NCBI RefSeq assembly: GCF_010586825.1
Contig: NZ_JAAAGB010000009.1
Coordinates: 124,001 to 188,000 of the forward strand
Direction: 5' to 3'
Length of the DNA: 64,000 nucleotides
Source of the DNA: Draconibacterium mangrovi
GTDB lineage: Bacteria; Bacteroidota; Bacteroidia; Bacteroidales; Prolixibacteraceae
The notes below the pieces were generated by a model. The model saw nothing but the letters and a program-made list of their open reading frames with translations, did not search any database and had not been told where the DNA came from. Shown here one piece after another: positions 56,777-64,000 of the stretch; positions within the stretch are counted from its first letter, which is position 1, and every line of letters starts with the position of its first letter. Made by a program: the position numbers and the translations under genes.

Positions 56777-57781
56777 CTATTGTTCAACAGGATAGCAAAT
56801 TCGGGTGATCCATTTTGCCGGATCGGGTTCCTGCTGCGGATCAGTTAGGTATATTTCCATTGGTGCACTGGCTAGGTTAAAACCGTGTGCTTCCATCCAT
56901 TTTTGCAACAAAATGTGTCCTTCCTGCAAATTGCTGTAATCGCCATAAAAATCGAGGCAGGCACAAGTAGTGGTTGGAAAGGTAGACACTTTTACAATAC
57001 TGTTTCCATCAACATCGGCGTCAATCGGGATACCACATTCAAGGTCAATATTTTCTTCATCCATCAGGTGGTACAGGGCAAAAGGCATTCCAGCCATTTC
57101 AATTTCCTCTTGTGCCAAAAACCTGCTAATCTCGCTGTACATTTCACTCATTTCACGACTCACCTCAATAAAAGGCACTGTTTCGCGAATACCGGCATAT
57201 TTCATTTCTGCTATATCTTCAAGTAATATTACTTGTTCTTTCTCTTTTTCAATTACCTGGCAAAGTGCTTTTAATTTAACCAGACCGTTGTCGAAATCGG
57301 TTGCCATACTCTTTTTCATCAGCAGCCCGATCCAACGTGCAAATGGGTTATTACCAACATCATATGTCAGTGTCCAGGTTACTGTGGCTCCTTCGTTTTT
57401 ATCTGCTAATAAAAAACTACTTAAGGCCTCGCCTCGCTGCATAAAATCAAGCGAAACGGTAACTTTGCTTAATGGGTCTGCCTCAATAATTTCAATGGTT
57501 GCGCCACTGTTTTCTTTGGTTTCATTTGTCCAGATATAGCCGCCGCCCATACCAACACCGTGGTTAATATACTCCACACTCATATTCTCGCCCATTCGTT
57601 TCCAGGGCGACCAATGATCCCACTGATGCAAATCAACTAGTTGTGCATATACGGTTTTTACAGGGGCCTGAATATCGGTACTCCGCTCAACTACTACTGT
57701 TTTGGGTAAAAAATAAGCAAGGGCAACAAACAACGCTCCCCACAACAAAACCCACATAATAATTCTGGCAAATCGGCTCAT
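56777..57781 (-). CDS. SRPBCC domain plus GyrI-like effector-binding domain, membrane-anchored
   Basis: 334 residues. An N-terminal membrane helix (IIMWVLLWGALFVALAYFL) is followed by an SRPBCC lipid/ligand-binding fold at about 30-170 (STDIQAPVKTVYAQLVDLHQ, then WDHWSPWKRM). A GyrI-like (AraC-effector) domain lies at about 190-334 (MKYAGIRETVPFIEVSREMS). The combination is common in Bacteroidota, with unknown ligand. No DNA-binding domain. It stands alone on the minus strand, divergent from the DPP7 gene. Confidence 0.85.
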   Translation of the reverse strand: MSRFARIIMWVLLWGALFVALAYFLPKTVVVERSTDIQAPVKTVYAQLVDLHQWDHWSPWKRMGENMSVEYINHGVGMGGGYIWTNETKENSGATIEIIEADPLSKVTVSLDFMQRGEALSSFLLADKNEGATVTWTLTYDVGNNPFARWIGLLMKKSMATDFDNGLVKLKALCQVIEKEKEQVILLEDIAEMKYAGIRETVPFIEVSREMSEMYSEISRFLAQEEIEMAGMPFALYHLMDEENIDLECGIPIDADVDGNSIVKVSTFPTTTCACLDFYGDYSNLQEGHILLQKWMEAHGFNLASAPMEIYLTDPQQEPDPAKWITRICYPVEQ

Positions 57782-57964
57782 AAGAAGTTTTTAATTTCAA
57801 TATAGTGCAATTCGTGTAATTCAAGCAGCATTTCAAATACAAATGTTGAAACCGGACCAAAATTTACAGGAAAGTTAAAAATGCTACTGTAGATTGACCT
57901 AATTACAATAATCTATATTCTCTTCCTTTAAATAAAACCGAAGGACAAAAGAGATATAAATCAC

Positions 57965-57994
57965 GTTGTCAAGTATTTTGAAAAACTATATTTG
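57965..57994 (+). promoter_or_regulatory. Promoter of the DPP7-like gene
   Basis: GTTG (57965-57968), 18 bases, then TATATTTG (57987-57994), a full match to TAnnTTTG. Start of transcription near 58001, which supports the ATG at 58026. Confidence 0.5.
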
Positions 57995-58025
57995 CACAAA
58001 TTTTTTGAATAGAACAATTATTAAA

Positions 58026-60182
58026 ATGATGAGAAAATTAAATCTGATACTGTTGATATCGATCTTCATGATTGGTTCAGCAGTTGCAAAAGAAGGAATG
58101 TGGCTTCCTTCACTTATTCACAAACTGAACATTAAAACCATGCAAGATATGGGCTGCGAATTGAGTGCTGAAGATATTTACAGCATCAATCAATCGAGCC
58201 TGAAAGATGCGATCGTTGCACTCGACCGCGGATCGTGTACCGCCGAAGTAATTTCAAAAGACGGTTTGCTTTTAACCAACCACCACTGTGGTTTTGGCGA
58301 AATTCAACAACATTCGAGTGTTGAGCACGATTACCTCCAAGATGGTTTTTGGGCCCGTTCGAAAGAAGACGAACTTCCGAACCCGGGCAAAACAGTTACT
58401 TTCCTTATTTCGGTTGAAGATGTAACGGCTAAGGTTTTGGCCGACATTACCGACGAAATGAGCGAAAGCGAAAGAAACAACAAAATCGACCAGGTAGTTC
58501 GTCAGCTGGAAAGAGAAGCAAAAGGCGACTCGCACTACGAAGTTTATATCAGAGACTTTTTTAAAGCCAACCAATACTTCCTGTTTGTTACCGAAACTTT
58601 TAAAGATGTTCGTTTGGTAGGAGCACCTCCGCAAGCATTGGGTAAATTTGGTGGCGACACCGACAACTGGATGTGGCCACGCCATACCAACGATTTTTCG
58701 ATGTTCCGCGTTTATTGCGCTCCTGACGGAACTCCTGCAGAATACTCGGAAGACAATGTGCCTTACCAGCCAAAACACCACCTGCCAATTTCGCTTAAAG
58801 GTGTTGACGAAGGCGACTTTGCTATGGTATTTGGCTACCCTGGAAGCACCAACCGTTACAAAACATCGTGGGGAATTGACTACACCATGAAAGTAACAAA
58901 CACTGCCCGTATATTGGTTCGCGAGAAAAAACTGGACATAATTGCCAACTATATGGCTACCAGCCAAAAAGCAAAAATCCAGTATGCATCGAAACACGCA
59001 CGCAGCGCCAACTACTACAAAAATGCAATTGGCCAAAACGAAGCATTGACAAAACTGGGCATTATTGCACAAAAACAGGAATTGGAAAAAGAATTTACCA
59101 ATTGGGTAAATGCCAATGCCGACAGAAAAGCAAAATACGGAGAAGCACTTCCTTTAATTGAAGGATCGTACGAAAATGTAGAGGCTGAAAAAGCAATGGA
59201 ATTTGCCGCCGAAGCTTTGTTGCGCGGACCAGAGATTTTTATGTTTGCCTACCGCGCCAGCCAATTGGCCGACCTGTTGGAGAAACCGGAAGATAACAAA
59301 GACAAAATTGAAGCCTTTGCCGGCAGACTGGAAGAATCACTGGATGCTTTCTACAAAGATTACGACGCTGCTACCGACGAAAAAATTGTTGCCGCACTGA
59401 TGAAGATCTATGCTGAAAATGTTTCGTCAAGTTATTACCCGTCTTTCTACTCTGAAATTCAGAACAAATACAAAGGTGATTACGCTAAGTACACCGAAAA
59501 AATGTTTAATAAGTCGATTTTCGACAACCAGGAAGAGCTAACTGCATTCCTCAAAAATCCTTCGTTAAAAACACTGCAGAAAGACATGGTTTTCCAGGCA
59601 ACTGTTGATATTTTTGATATGTACCGTGCCACATCGATGAGTTTAAGAGAAGGTGACGAAAAGCTGCTAAAAGGAAGAAGATTATTTGTAGCCGGTTTGA
59701 TGGAAATGCAGCCTGACAAGAAATTCTACCCGGATGCCAACTCAACCATGCGTTTAACTTACGGAACCGTAATGCCATACGATCCGCGCGATGGCGTAAC
59801 GTACAAATACTACACAACAACTGATGGTTACCTGGAAAAAGAAATTCCGGGCGATTACGAGTTCGACGTTCCAAAACGAATGAAAGAACTGTTGTTGGAT
59901 GAAAATTTTGGTCAGTATGCTGACGAAGATGGTAAACTTCGTACTTGTTTTATCACCGATAACGACATTACTGGCGGAAACTCAGGCAGCCCTGTTATTA
60001 ACGGAAAAGGCGAGCTGATCGGTATTGCTTTCGACGGAAACTGGGAAGCTATGAGTGGCGACCTTGATTTTGAAGAAAACCTGCAACGTTGTATTAACGT
60101 TGACATCCGTTTTGTACTTTGGGTAGTTGATATTTATGCCGGAGCACAAAACCTGATCGATGAAATGACAATTATTCGCTAA
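58026..60182 (+). CDS. S46-family dipeptidyl-peptidase, DPP7-like
   Basis: 718 residues from the ATG at 58026; the in-frame TTG at 57966 lies inside the promoter. Signal peptide LNLILLISIFMIGSAVAKEG. The catalytic His is in LLTNHHCGFGEIQQHSS and the catalytic Ser in ITGGNSGSPV. Eighteen residues after the Ser the pocket residue is Gly in AFDGNWEAMSGD. The family's DPP11 branch has Arg there and cuts after Asp/Glu, while Gly gives hydrophobic preference as in DPP7. It therefore likely takes hydrophobic dipeptides from peptides in the periplasm. It is a normal-length member with both key motifs. Confidence 0.95.
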   Translation: MMRKLNLILLISIFMIGSAVAKEGMWLPSLIHKLNIKTMQDMGCELSAEDIYSINQSSLKDAIVALDRGSCTAEVISKDGLLLTNHHCGFGEIQQHSSVEHDYLQDGFWARSKEDELPNPGKTVTFLISVEDVTAKVLADITDEMSESERNNKIDQVVRQLEREAKGDSHYEVYIRDFFKANQYFLFVTETFKDVRLVGAPPQALGKFGGDTDNWMWPRHTNDFSMFRVYCAPDGTPAEYSEDNVPYQPKHHLPISLKGVDEGDFAMVFGYPGSTNRYKTSWGIDYTMKVTNTARILVREKKLDIIANYMATSQKAKIQYASKHARSANYYKNAIGQNEALTKLGIIAQKQELEKEFTNWVNANADRKAKYGEALPLIEGSYENVEAEKAMEFAAEALLRGPEIFMFAYRASQLADLLEKPEDNKDKIEAFAGRLEESLDAFYKDYDAATDEKIVAALMKIYAENVSSSYYPSFYSEIQNKYKGDYAKYTEKMFNKSIFDNQEELTAFLKNPSLKTLQKDMVFQATVDIFDMYRATSMSLREGDEKLLKGRRLFVAGLMEMQPDKKFYPDANSTMRLTYGTVMPYDPRDGVTYKYYTTTDGYLEKEIPGDYEFDVPKRMKELLLDENFGQYADEDGKLRTCFITDNDITGGNSGSPVINGKGELIGIAFDGNWEAMSGDLDFEENLQRCINVDIRFVLWVVDIYAGAQNLIDEMTIIR

Positions 60183-60203
60183 GCGAATTCAAGATATTCA
60201 ATT

Positions 60204-60236
60204 AAAACCTCGTCAATTTTGGCGGGGTTTTTTGTT
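60204..60236 (+). terminator. Terminator after the DPP7-like gene
   Basis: Stem AAAACCTCG / CGGGGTTTT (60204-60212 with 60223-60231), one G-U pair, loop of 10, then a T run. Confidence 0.85.
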
Positions 60237-60341
60237 TATCAGATATGAGATTATGAGTATTGAGCAATGAGACAAACAAAAACAAAGTTTGTTTATTAAA
60301 AAGAATACTCACTACTTTGTATTCAAAATACAAATCAACAA

Positions 60342-60803
60342 ATGGCTCGTCCAAAAATTACGATATATACCGATGGTGCAGCACGCGGAAATCCGGGAAA
60401 CGGAGGCTACGGAATTGTGATGCTTTCCGGTCCTCACCGCAAAGAACTTTCGGAAGGGTTTAAACATACCACCAATAACCGGATGGAGTTGCTGGCGGTA
60501 ATTGTAGCATTGGAATCGCTGAAGATCGAAGGCTGCGATGTTACCGTTTACACCGACTCGAAATATGTTGCCGATGCGGTTGAAAAAGGATGGGTGTTTA
60601 ATTGGGTAAAGAAACGTTTTAAAGGCAAAAAAAATCCCGACCTTTGGATGCGTTTTCTCGAGATTTATAAAAAGCACATTGTTAAGTTTGTTTGGGTGAA
60701 AGGCCACGCCAATAACCCGCTTAACGAGCGTTGTGATGAACTGGCAGTTGAAGCATCGATGAAGCCAAATCTTTTAGTTGACGAAGGTTATAAACCGGAA
60801 TAA
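60342..60803 (+). CDS. rnhA: Ribonuclease H (type I)
   Basis: 153 residues. IYTDGAARGNPGNGGYG carries the first catalytic Asp (Asp11), NNRMELLAVI the Glu, VYTDSKY the second Asp, and NERCDELAVEA the last Asp. All four acidic residues (DEDD) are present. Removes RNA from RNA-DNA hybrids. No extra domain. It is 6 bases from the next gene. Confidence 0.95.
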   Translation: MARPKITIYTDGAARGNPGNGGYGIVMLSGPHRKELSEGFKHTTNNRMELLAVIVALESLKIEGCDVTVYTDSKYVADAVEKGWVFNWVKKRFKGKKNPDLWMRFLEIYKKHIVKFVWVKGHANNPLNERCDELAVEASMKPNLLVDEGYKPE

Positions 60804-60809
60804 TTTGAA

Positions 60810-61778
60810 ATGAAACGTTTAAGTTTGGTCCTGCTTCTTTTTACTTTTATTTCTTGCCAAAAAGAAGTGGAGCCGGATAACAAAATGGAAACCATAAAAT
60901 ATATAGAAAGAGCAAGCGGGGAAGTTAAAACCGAAAATGTTCCCGGCGAAGGAATGCTGAAATGGTTGTACGCACCGGGAAGCGGGAAAGCTGCCCTGAA
61001 TTTGTTGTTTAAACGCAAAATTGTTTCGGCAATGGGCGGCTGGTATATGAATTCCAGGCTTTCGGCTAAACGTATCCCGAAATTTGTTAACGAGCACCGC
61101 ATTAATTTAAACGAATGCGAAATCAGCGATATTCAGCATTTTAAAAGCTTTAATGACTTTTTCTATCGCAAGCTAAAACCGGGTGCGCGGCCTTTGCAGG
61201 AAGGTGTTGTTTCTCCGGCTGATGGAAAAATTCTGGCCTTTCAATCGATGAAGGATATTCCGTCGTTTTTTATTAAAGGATCTGAATTTAACCTGCAGAC
61301 TTTCCTTGGCGATGAAAGTCTGGCACAGAAATACGAAGCAGGAGCAATGGCAATTGTTCGTTTGGCTCCGGCCGATTATCACCGTTATCATTTCCCGGCA
61401 TCGGGAAAAGCGTCTGAATCGCATAAAATTAATGGCCACTATTATTCGGTTTCGCCACTGGCCTTGCGCGGAAGTCTGAAAATTTTCTGTGAAAACAAAC
61501 GCGAACACTGCACACTTTCAACCGAAGAATTTGGAGATATTCTAATCGTGGATGTAGGTGCCACAATGGTGGGAAGTATTATTCAAACCTACGAGGCAAA
61601 CAGCAAGGTAAATAAAGGAGATGAAAAAGGCTACTTTGCTTTTGGCGGCTCAACACTGGTTTTGCTGTTCGAAAAAGGAACGATCACATTTGATTCCGAC
61701 CTGATTGAAAACACAAAAAAAGGCATGGAAACCACCGTTAAGGTTGGCGAAAAAATTGCTTCTGCTATAAATGAGTGA
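60810..61778 (+). CDS. psd: Phosphatidylserine decarboxylase proenzyme, lipoprotein-like N-terminus
   Basis: 322 residues. SPADGKI (about 132-138) and the His in DYHRYHFP fit the self-cleavage triad. YFAFGGSTLVLLFEKGT near the C-terminus carries the Ser281 that becomes the pyruvoyl group. It makes phosphatidylethanolamine at the inner membrane. The odd part is the first 25 residues: KRLSLVLLLFTFISCQKE looks just like a lipoprotein signal with Cys16. A start at the ATG at 60885 (Met26) would remove it and give a more usual 297-residue enzyme. Which start is used cannot be settled from sequence; the gene starts 6 bases after rnhA. Confidence 0.9.
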   Translation: MKRLSLVLLLFTFISCQKEVEPDNKMETIKYIERASGEVKTENVPGEGMLKWLYAPGSGKAALNLLFKRKIVSAMGGWYMNSRLSAKRIPKFVNEHRINLNECEISDIQHFKSFNDFFYRKLKPGARPLQEGVVSPADGKILAFQSMKDIPSFFIKGSEFNLQTFLGDESLAQKYEAGAMAIVRLAPADYHRYHFPASGKASESHKINGHYYSVSPLALRGSLKIFCENKREHCTLSTEEFGDILIVDVGATMVGSIIQTYEANSKVNKGDEKGYFAFGGSTLVLLFEKGTITFDSDLIENTKKGMETTVKVGEKIASAINE

Positions 61779-61884
61779 TAGCATAACACGCATTCATACT
61801 ATCACCTCTTAAACTTTTTTATTTAATACTCCCTTACTTTCTCGCCAACAATTGTGATATTTGGGTAATTAACGAAACTAAACC

Positions 61885-63777
61885 ATGAAAAACCTAAGTC
61901 TCATTTTTCTTGCACTTGTACTTTTTGGGTGTAATCACTCTAACTCTGTCGTTCTTCAAAGTCCCGACAGAAAGCTAAAAATAAGCGTTACTGCCAACGA
62001 CACAGCTTTTGTTGTCTATTCAGTTGAATCGGAGGGAACTCCGTTAATCCAAAAATCAAAGCTGGGCTTTGCATTTGAAAATGCACCTACATTAGGCCGG
62101 AACATGGAAATTGTTTCCTCCTCCGAATTGCATGTCAACCAAAGCTGGAAACCGGTTTACGGTGAACGAGCAGAAATTCCGGATACATACCATCAGGCCA
62201 TCATTCACCTGAAAGAAACGGTTGAACCGGAACGGGAAATGGAGTTAACGGTTCGCGCATATAACGAAGGTATTGCGTTTCAATATACATTACTTCCAAC
62301 TGGAAATACAGAATCGGTAACAATTCAGCAAGAACTCACCGAATTCTGTTTTAGTAAAGATTATAATGGCTGGGTTTCCGACCGGGCACAATCGGAATAC
62401 CGGAAGGTTCCCATCAGCGAGATCACCAGTCCGGCCGAACGTCCGCTGGTGGTGGAAGCCGATGAAAAACTTGTGGCAATTGGCGAGGCAAAACTTGTCG
62501 ATTTTTCGCGCATGAAACTACAGGCTGGCGAGCGAGCCAATTCACTGGTCGCCACCTTACATGATAACCCATCAGTGAAATTGCCCTACACCTCTCCCTG
62601 GCGAACTATTATGACCGGTGATTCTCCCGGAGAATTGCTGGAGCACAACTACTTTCTGCAAAACCTGAATGATCCGTGTACTATTGAAGATGTTTCGTGG
62701 ATTAAACCGGGGAAAGTAATTCGCGAAGTTACGCTCACCACCCGAGGCGGAATGGCCTGCGTGGATTTTGCTGCAGAGAATGGCCTGCAATACGTTGAAT
62801 TTGATGCCGGCTGGTACGGTTTTGAATACGACGACAGCTCGGATGCCAGCACCATTACCGTTGATCCAAAACGCTCTCCCGGCCCATTGGAGCTTCAAAA
62901 GGTCATCAATTATGCCAATACCAAAGGAATAGGAATTATTCTTTATGTAAACCGCCGGGCGCTGGAAAAACAACTTGACGAAATACTGCCGCTGTATAAA
63001 TCGTGGGGCGTGAAAGGCGTAAAATATGGTTTTGTTCAAGTGGGTTCTCAGGAATGGACCACATGGTTACACGAGGCCGTAAAAAAAGCAGCGGATAACC
63101 AACTTATGGTGGACATTCACGATGAATATCGTCCCACCGGGTTTTCACGTACTTACCCCAATCTTATGACCCAGGAAGGTATCCGTGGCGACGAAGAAAG
63201 CCCGGACAATCAGCATACTTTAACCACACTTTTTACCCGGATGCTTGCCGGTGCTGCCGACAATACCATCTGTTACTTTGCTCCACGTGTTACTGAAAAA
63301 ATGGGCGGCCATGTTTCGCAGCTGGCAAAGGCAGTTATGATGTACAGCCCATGGCAATTTCTGTTCTGGTATGACCGGCCACCCAATTCTTCCGAAGTGA
63401 TTGGCGGCGTTCCCGGAGCCAAGGATTATATTGAGATTACCCCGGAACTGGAATTCTTTAAAAATATGCCCACTGTTTGGGACGAAACAAGAGTACTGGA
63501 GGGAGAAATCGGAGCATATGCCACGCTGGCACGCAAATCCGGTAACGATTGGTATTTGGGTTCACTCACAGGGAATGTTACGCACACCGCCCAACTGGAC
63601 TTATCATTTCTTGAGCCAGGCAAAAATTATGAAACCTTAATTTACTCTCATGATCCGGATGCTGAAGTTGCGACAAAAGTTAGAATCGATCATCAGGAAA
63701 TGCGTTATGATTCCATTTTGAGTTTTGATATTGGCGCGAATTCAGGCTTAGCTATTCATTTCAAACAAACGAACTAA
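61885..63777 (+). CDS. GH97-family glycosidase, lipoprotein
   Basis: 630 residues with lipobox Cys16 (LVLFGCNHSN). The N-terminal GH97 beta-domain lies at about 25-270. The barrel begins at about 275 with NGLQYVEFDAGWYGFEYDD. The C-terminal beta-domain follows. GVKYGFVQVG has Gly where retaining alpha-galactosidases of this family seem to have the nucleophile Asp. DEYRPTGFSRTYPNLMTQEG (about 413-432) is the conserved acidic loop. This favours the inverting branch (SusB-type alpha-glucosidase), but the substrate is not certain. It stands alone after psd, in no obvious PUL. Confidence 0.85.
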   Translation: MKNLSLIFLALVLFGCNHSNSVVLQSPDRKLKISVTANDTAFVVYSVESEGTPLIQKSKLGFAFENAPTLGRNMEIVSSSELHVNQSWKPVYGERAEIPDTYHQAIIHLKETVEPEREMELTVRAYNEGIAFQYTLLPTGNTESVTIQQELTEFCFSKDYNGWVSDRAQSEYRKVPISEITSPAERPLVVEADEKLVAIGEAKLVDFSRMKLQAGERANSLVATLHDNPSVKLPYTSPWRTIMTGDSPGELLEHNYFLQNLNDPCTIEDVSWIKPGKVIREVTLTTRGGMACVDFAAENGLQYVEFDAGWYGFEYDDSSDASTITVDPKRSPGPLELQKVINYANTKGIGIILYVNRRALEKQLDEILPLYKSWGVKGVKYGFVQVGSQEWTTWLHEAVKKAADNQLMVDIHDEYRPTGFSRTYPNLMTQEGIRGDEESPDNQHTLTTLFTRMLAGAADNTICYFAPRVTEKMGGHVSQLAKAVMMYSPWQFLFWYDRPPNSSEVIGGVPGAKDYIEITPELEFFKNMPTVWDETRVLEGEIGAYATLARKSGNDWYLGSLTGNVTHTAQLDLSFLEPGKNYETLIYSHDPDAEVATKVRIDHQEMRYDSILSFDIGANSGLAIHFKQTN

Positions 63778-63794
63778 GTACATTCCTCTATTTT

Positions 63795-64000
63795 TTAAAA
63801 TGCCACCGACAAACGGATTCCCGGATATACATTTTTAAAGAAGTCGTTAAAATAAAGTTCAGGTTTAATCATAAATGTATTGTTGATCTTTTTGTTTACC
63901 GACACTCTAAAAGTGTTGTCCTTAAAAAAGTCGTTGTTCCGTTTCACCAGGTAACCCACCGAAAAACCGTACCATTTGTCCTGCCCTGTAACATCCGAGA
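63795..64000 (-). CDS. Outer-membrane beta-barrel protein, C-terminal fragment (cut by window edge)
   Basis: The minus strand ends with a stop at 63797-63795 after a stretch of alternating polar/aromatic residues (KWYGFSVGYLVKRNNDFFKD and RVSVNKKINNTFMIKPELYF) ending in VYPGIRLSVAF. Short beta strands and a terminal Phe are marks of an outer-membrane barrel. Only the last 67 or so residues are inside the window; the gene continues past base 64000. Function unknown. Confidence 0.7.
   Translation of the reverse strand, partial: SDVTGQDKWYGFSVGYLVKRNNDFFKDNTFRVSVNKKINNTFMIKPELYFNDFFKNVYPGIRLSVAF

Noticed and set aside
1-64000. CRISPR array, tRNA or rRNA genes, complete insertion sequences
   Set aside because: No direct-repeat/spacer series, cloverleaf or rRNA stretch and no transposase was found by reading through the window.

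Overview
The window reads as the chromosome of a glycan-degrading Bacteroidota, probably a marine or sediment member of the Bacteroidales/Marinilabiliales type. The evidence is three SusC/SusD pairs, an AraC-type hybrid two-component regulator, an ECF sigma/FecR pair, S1 sulfatases, lipoproteins with a Cys right after the signal peptide, a type IX secretion (Por) tail on one enzyme, S46 dipeptidyl-peptidase, and Bacteroidota promoters (TTTG, about 19 bases, TAnnTTTG). The genus cannot be fixed from this sequence alone. No rRNA, tRNA, CRISPR array, integrase or complete insertion sequence was seen.

Bases 1-15217 hold a polysaccharide utilization locus (PUL) for a sulfated glycan. It has the end of a hybrid two-component regulator (+), a decayed Gfo/Idh/MocA oxidoreductase pseudogene (-), and then on the minus strand, in transcription order, ECF sigma factor, FecR anti-sigma, SusC with an N-terminal STN domain, SusD, and three S1 sulfatases. 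The two outer sulfatases are close paralogs; the middle one is iduronate-2-sulfatase-like. A candidate antisense small RNA lies between the FecR gene and susC.

Bases 15634-42970 hold two adjacent beta-glucan PULs. The left one (minus strand) has a SusR-like membrane regulator, SusC, SusD, a surface glycan-binding protein, GH30, a second binding protein and a second GH30. This layout suits beta-1,6-glucan. The right one (plus strand) has a propeller/Y_Y_Y/HTH regulator, SusC, SusD, a small binding lipoprotein, two GH16 enzymes (one with a type IX secretion tail, one lipoprotein with PKD-like domains) and a GH3. This layout suits beta-1,3-glucan (laminarin). Together they would take apart a beta-1,3/1,6 glucan: GH16 cuts the main chain, GH30 handles beta-1,6 parts, GH3 releases glucose.

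Bases 43602-51677 hold a methionine region. A good promoter precedes a SAM-I (S-box) riboswitch, a 25-codon micro-ORF ending in a Met-Cys-Met motif, and the three-protein homocysteine route (DUF39 protein, NIL/ferredoxin, UPF0280/ApbE-like). metH and metF follow. A DUF559 gene bordered by C/G-rich palindromic repeats sits between the homocysteine genes and metH.

Bases 51867-64000 are mostly housekeeping: a DUF4837 lipoprotein, tatA, rseP, dxr and an M23 peptidase (minus strand); an SRPBCC/GyrI-like protein (minus); a DPP7-like S46 peptidase, RNase H, a phosphatidylserine decarboxylase with an unexpected lipoprotein-like N-terminus, and a GH97 glycosidase (plus). The right edge cuts the C-terminal end of an outer-membrane beta-barrel protein.
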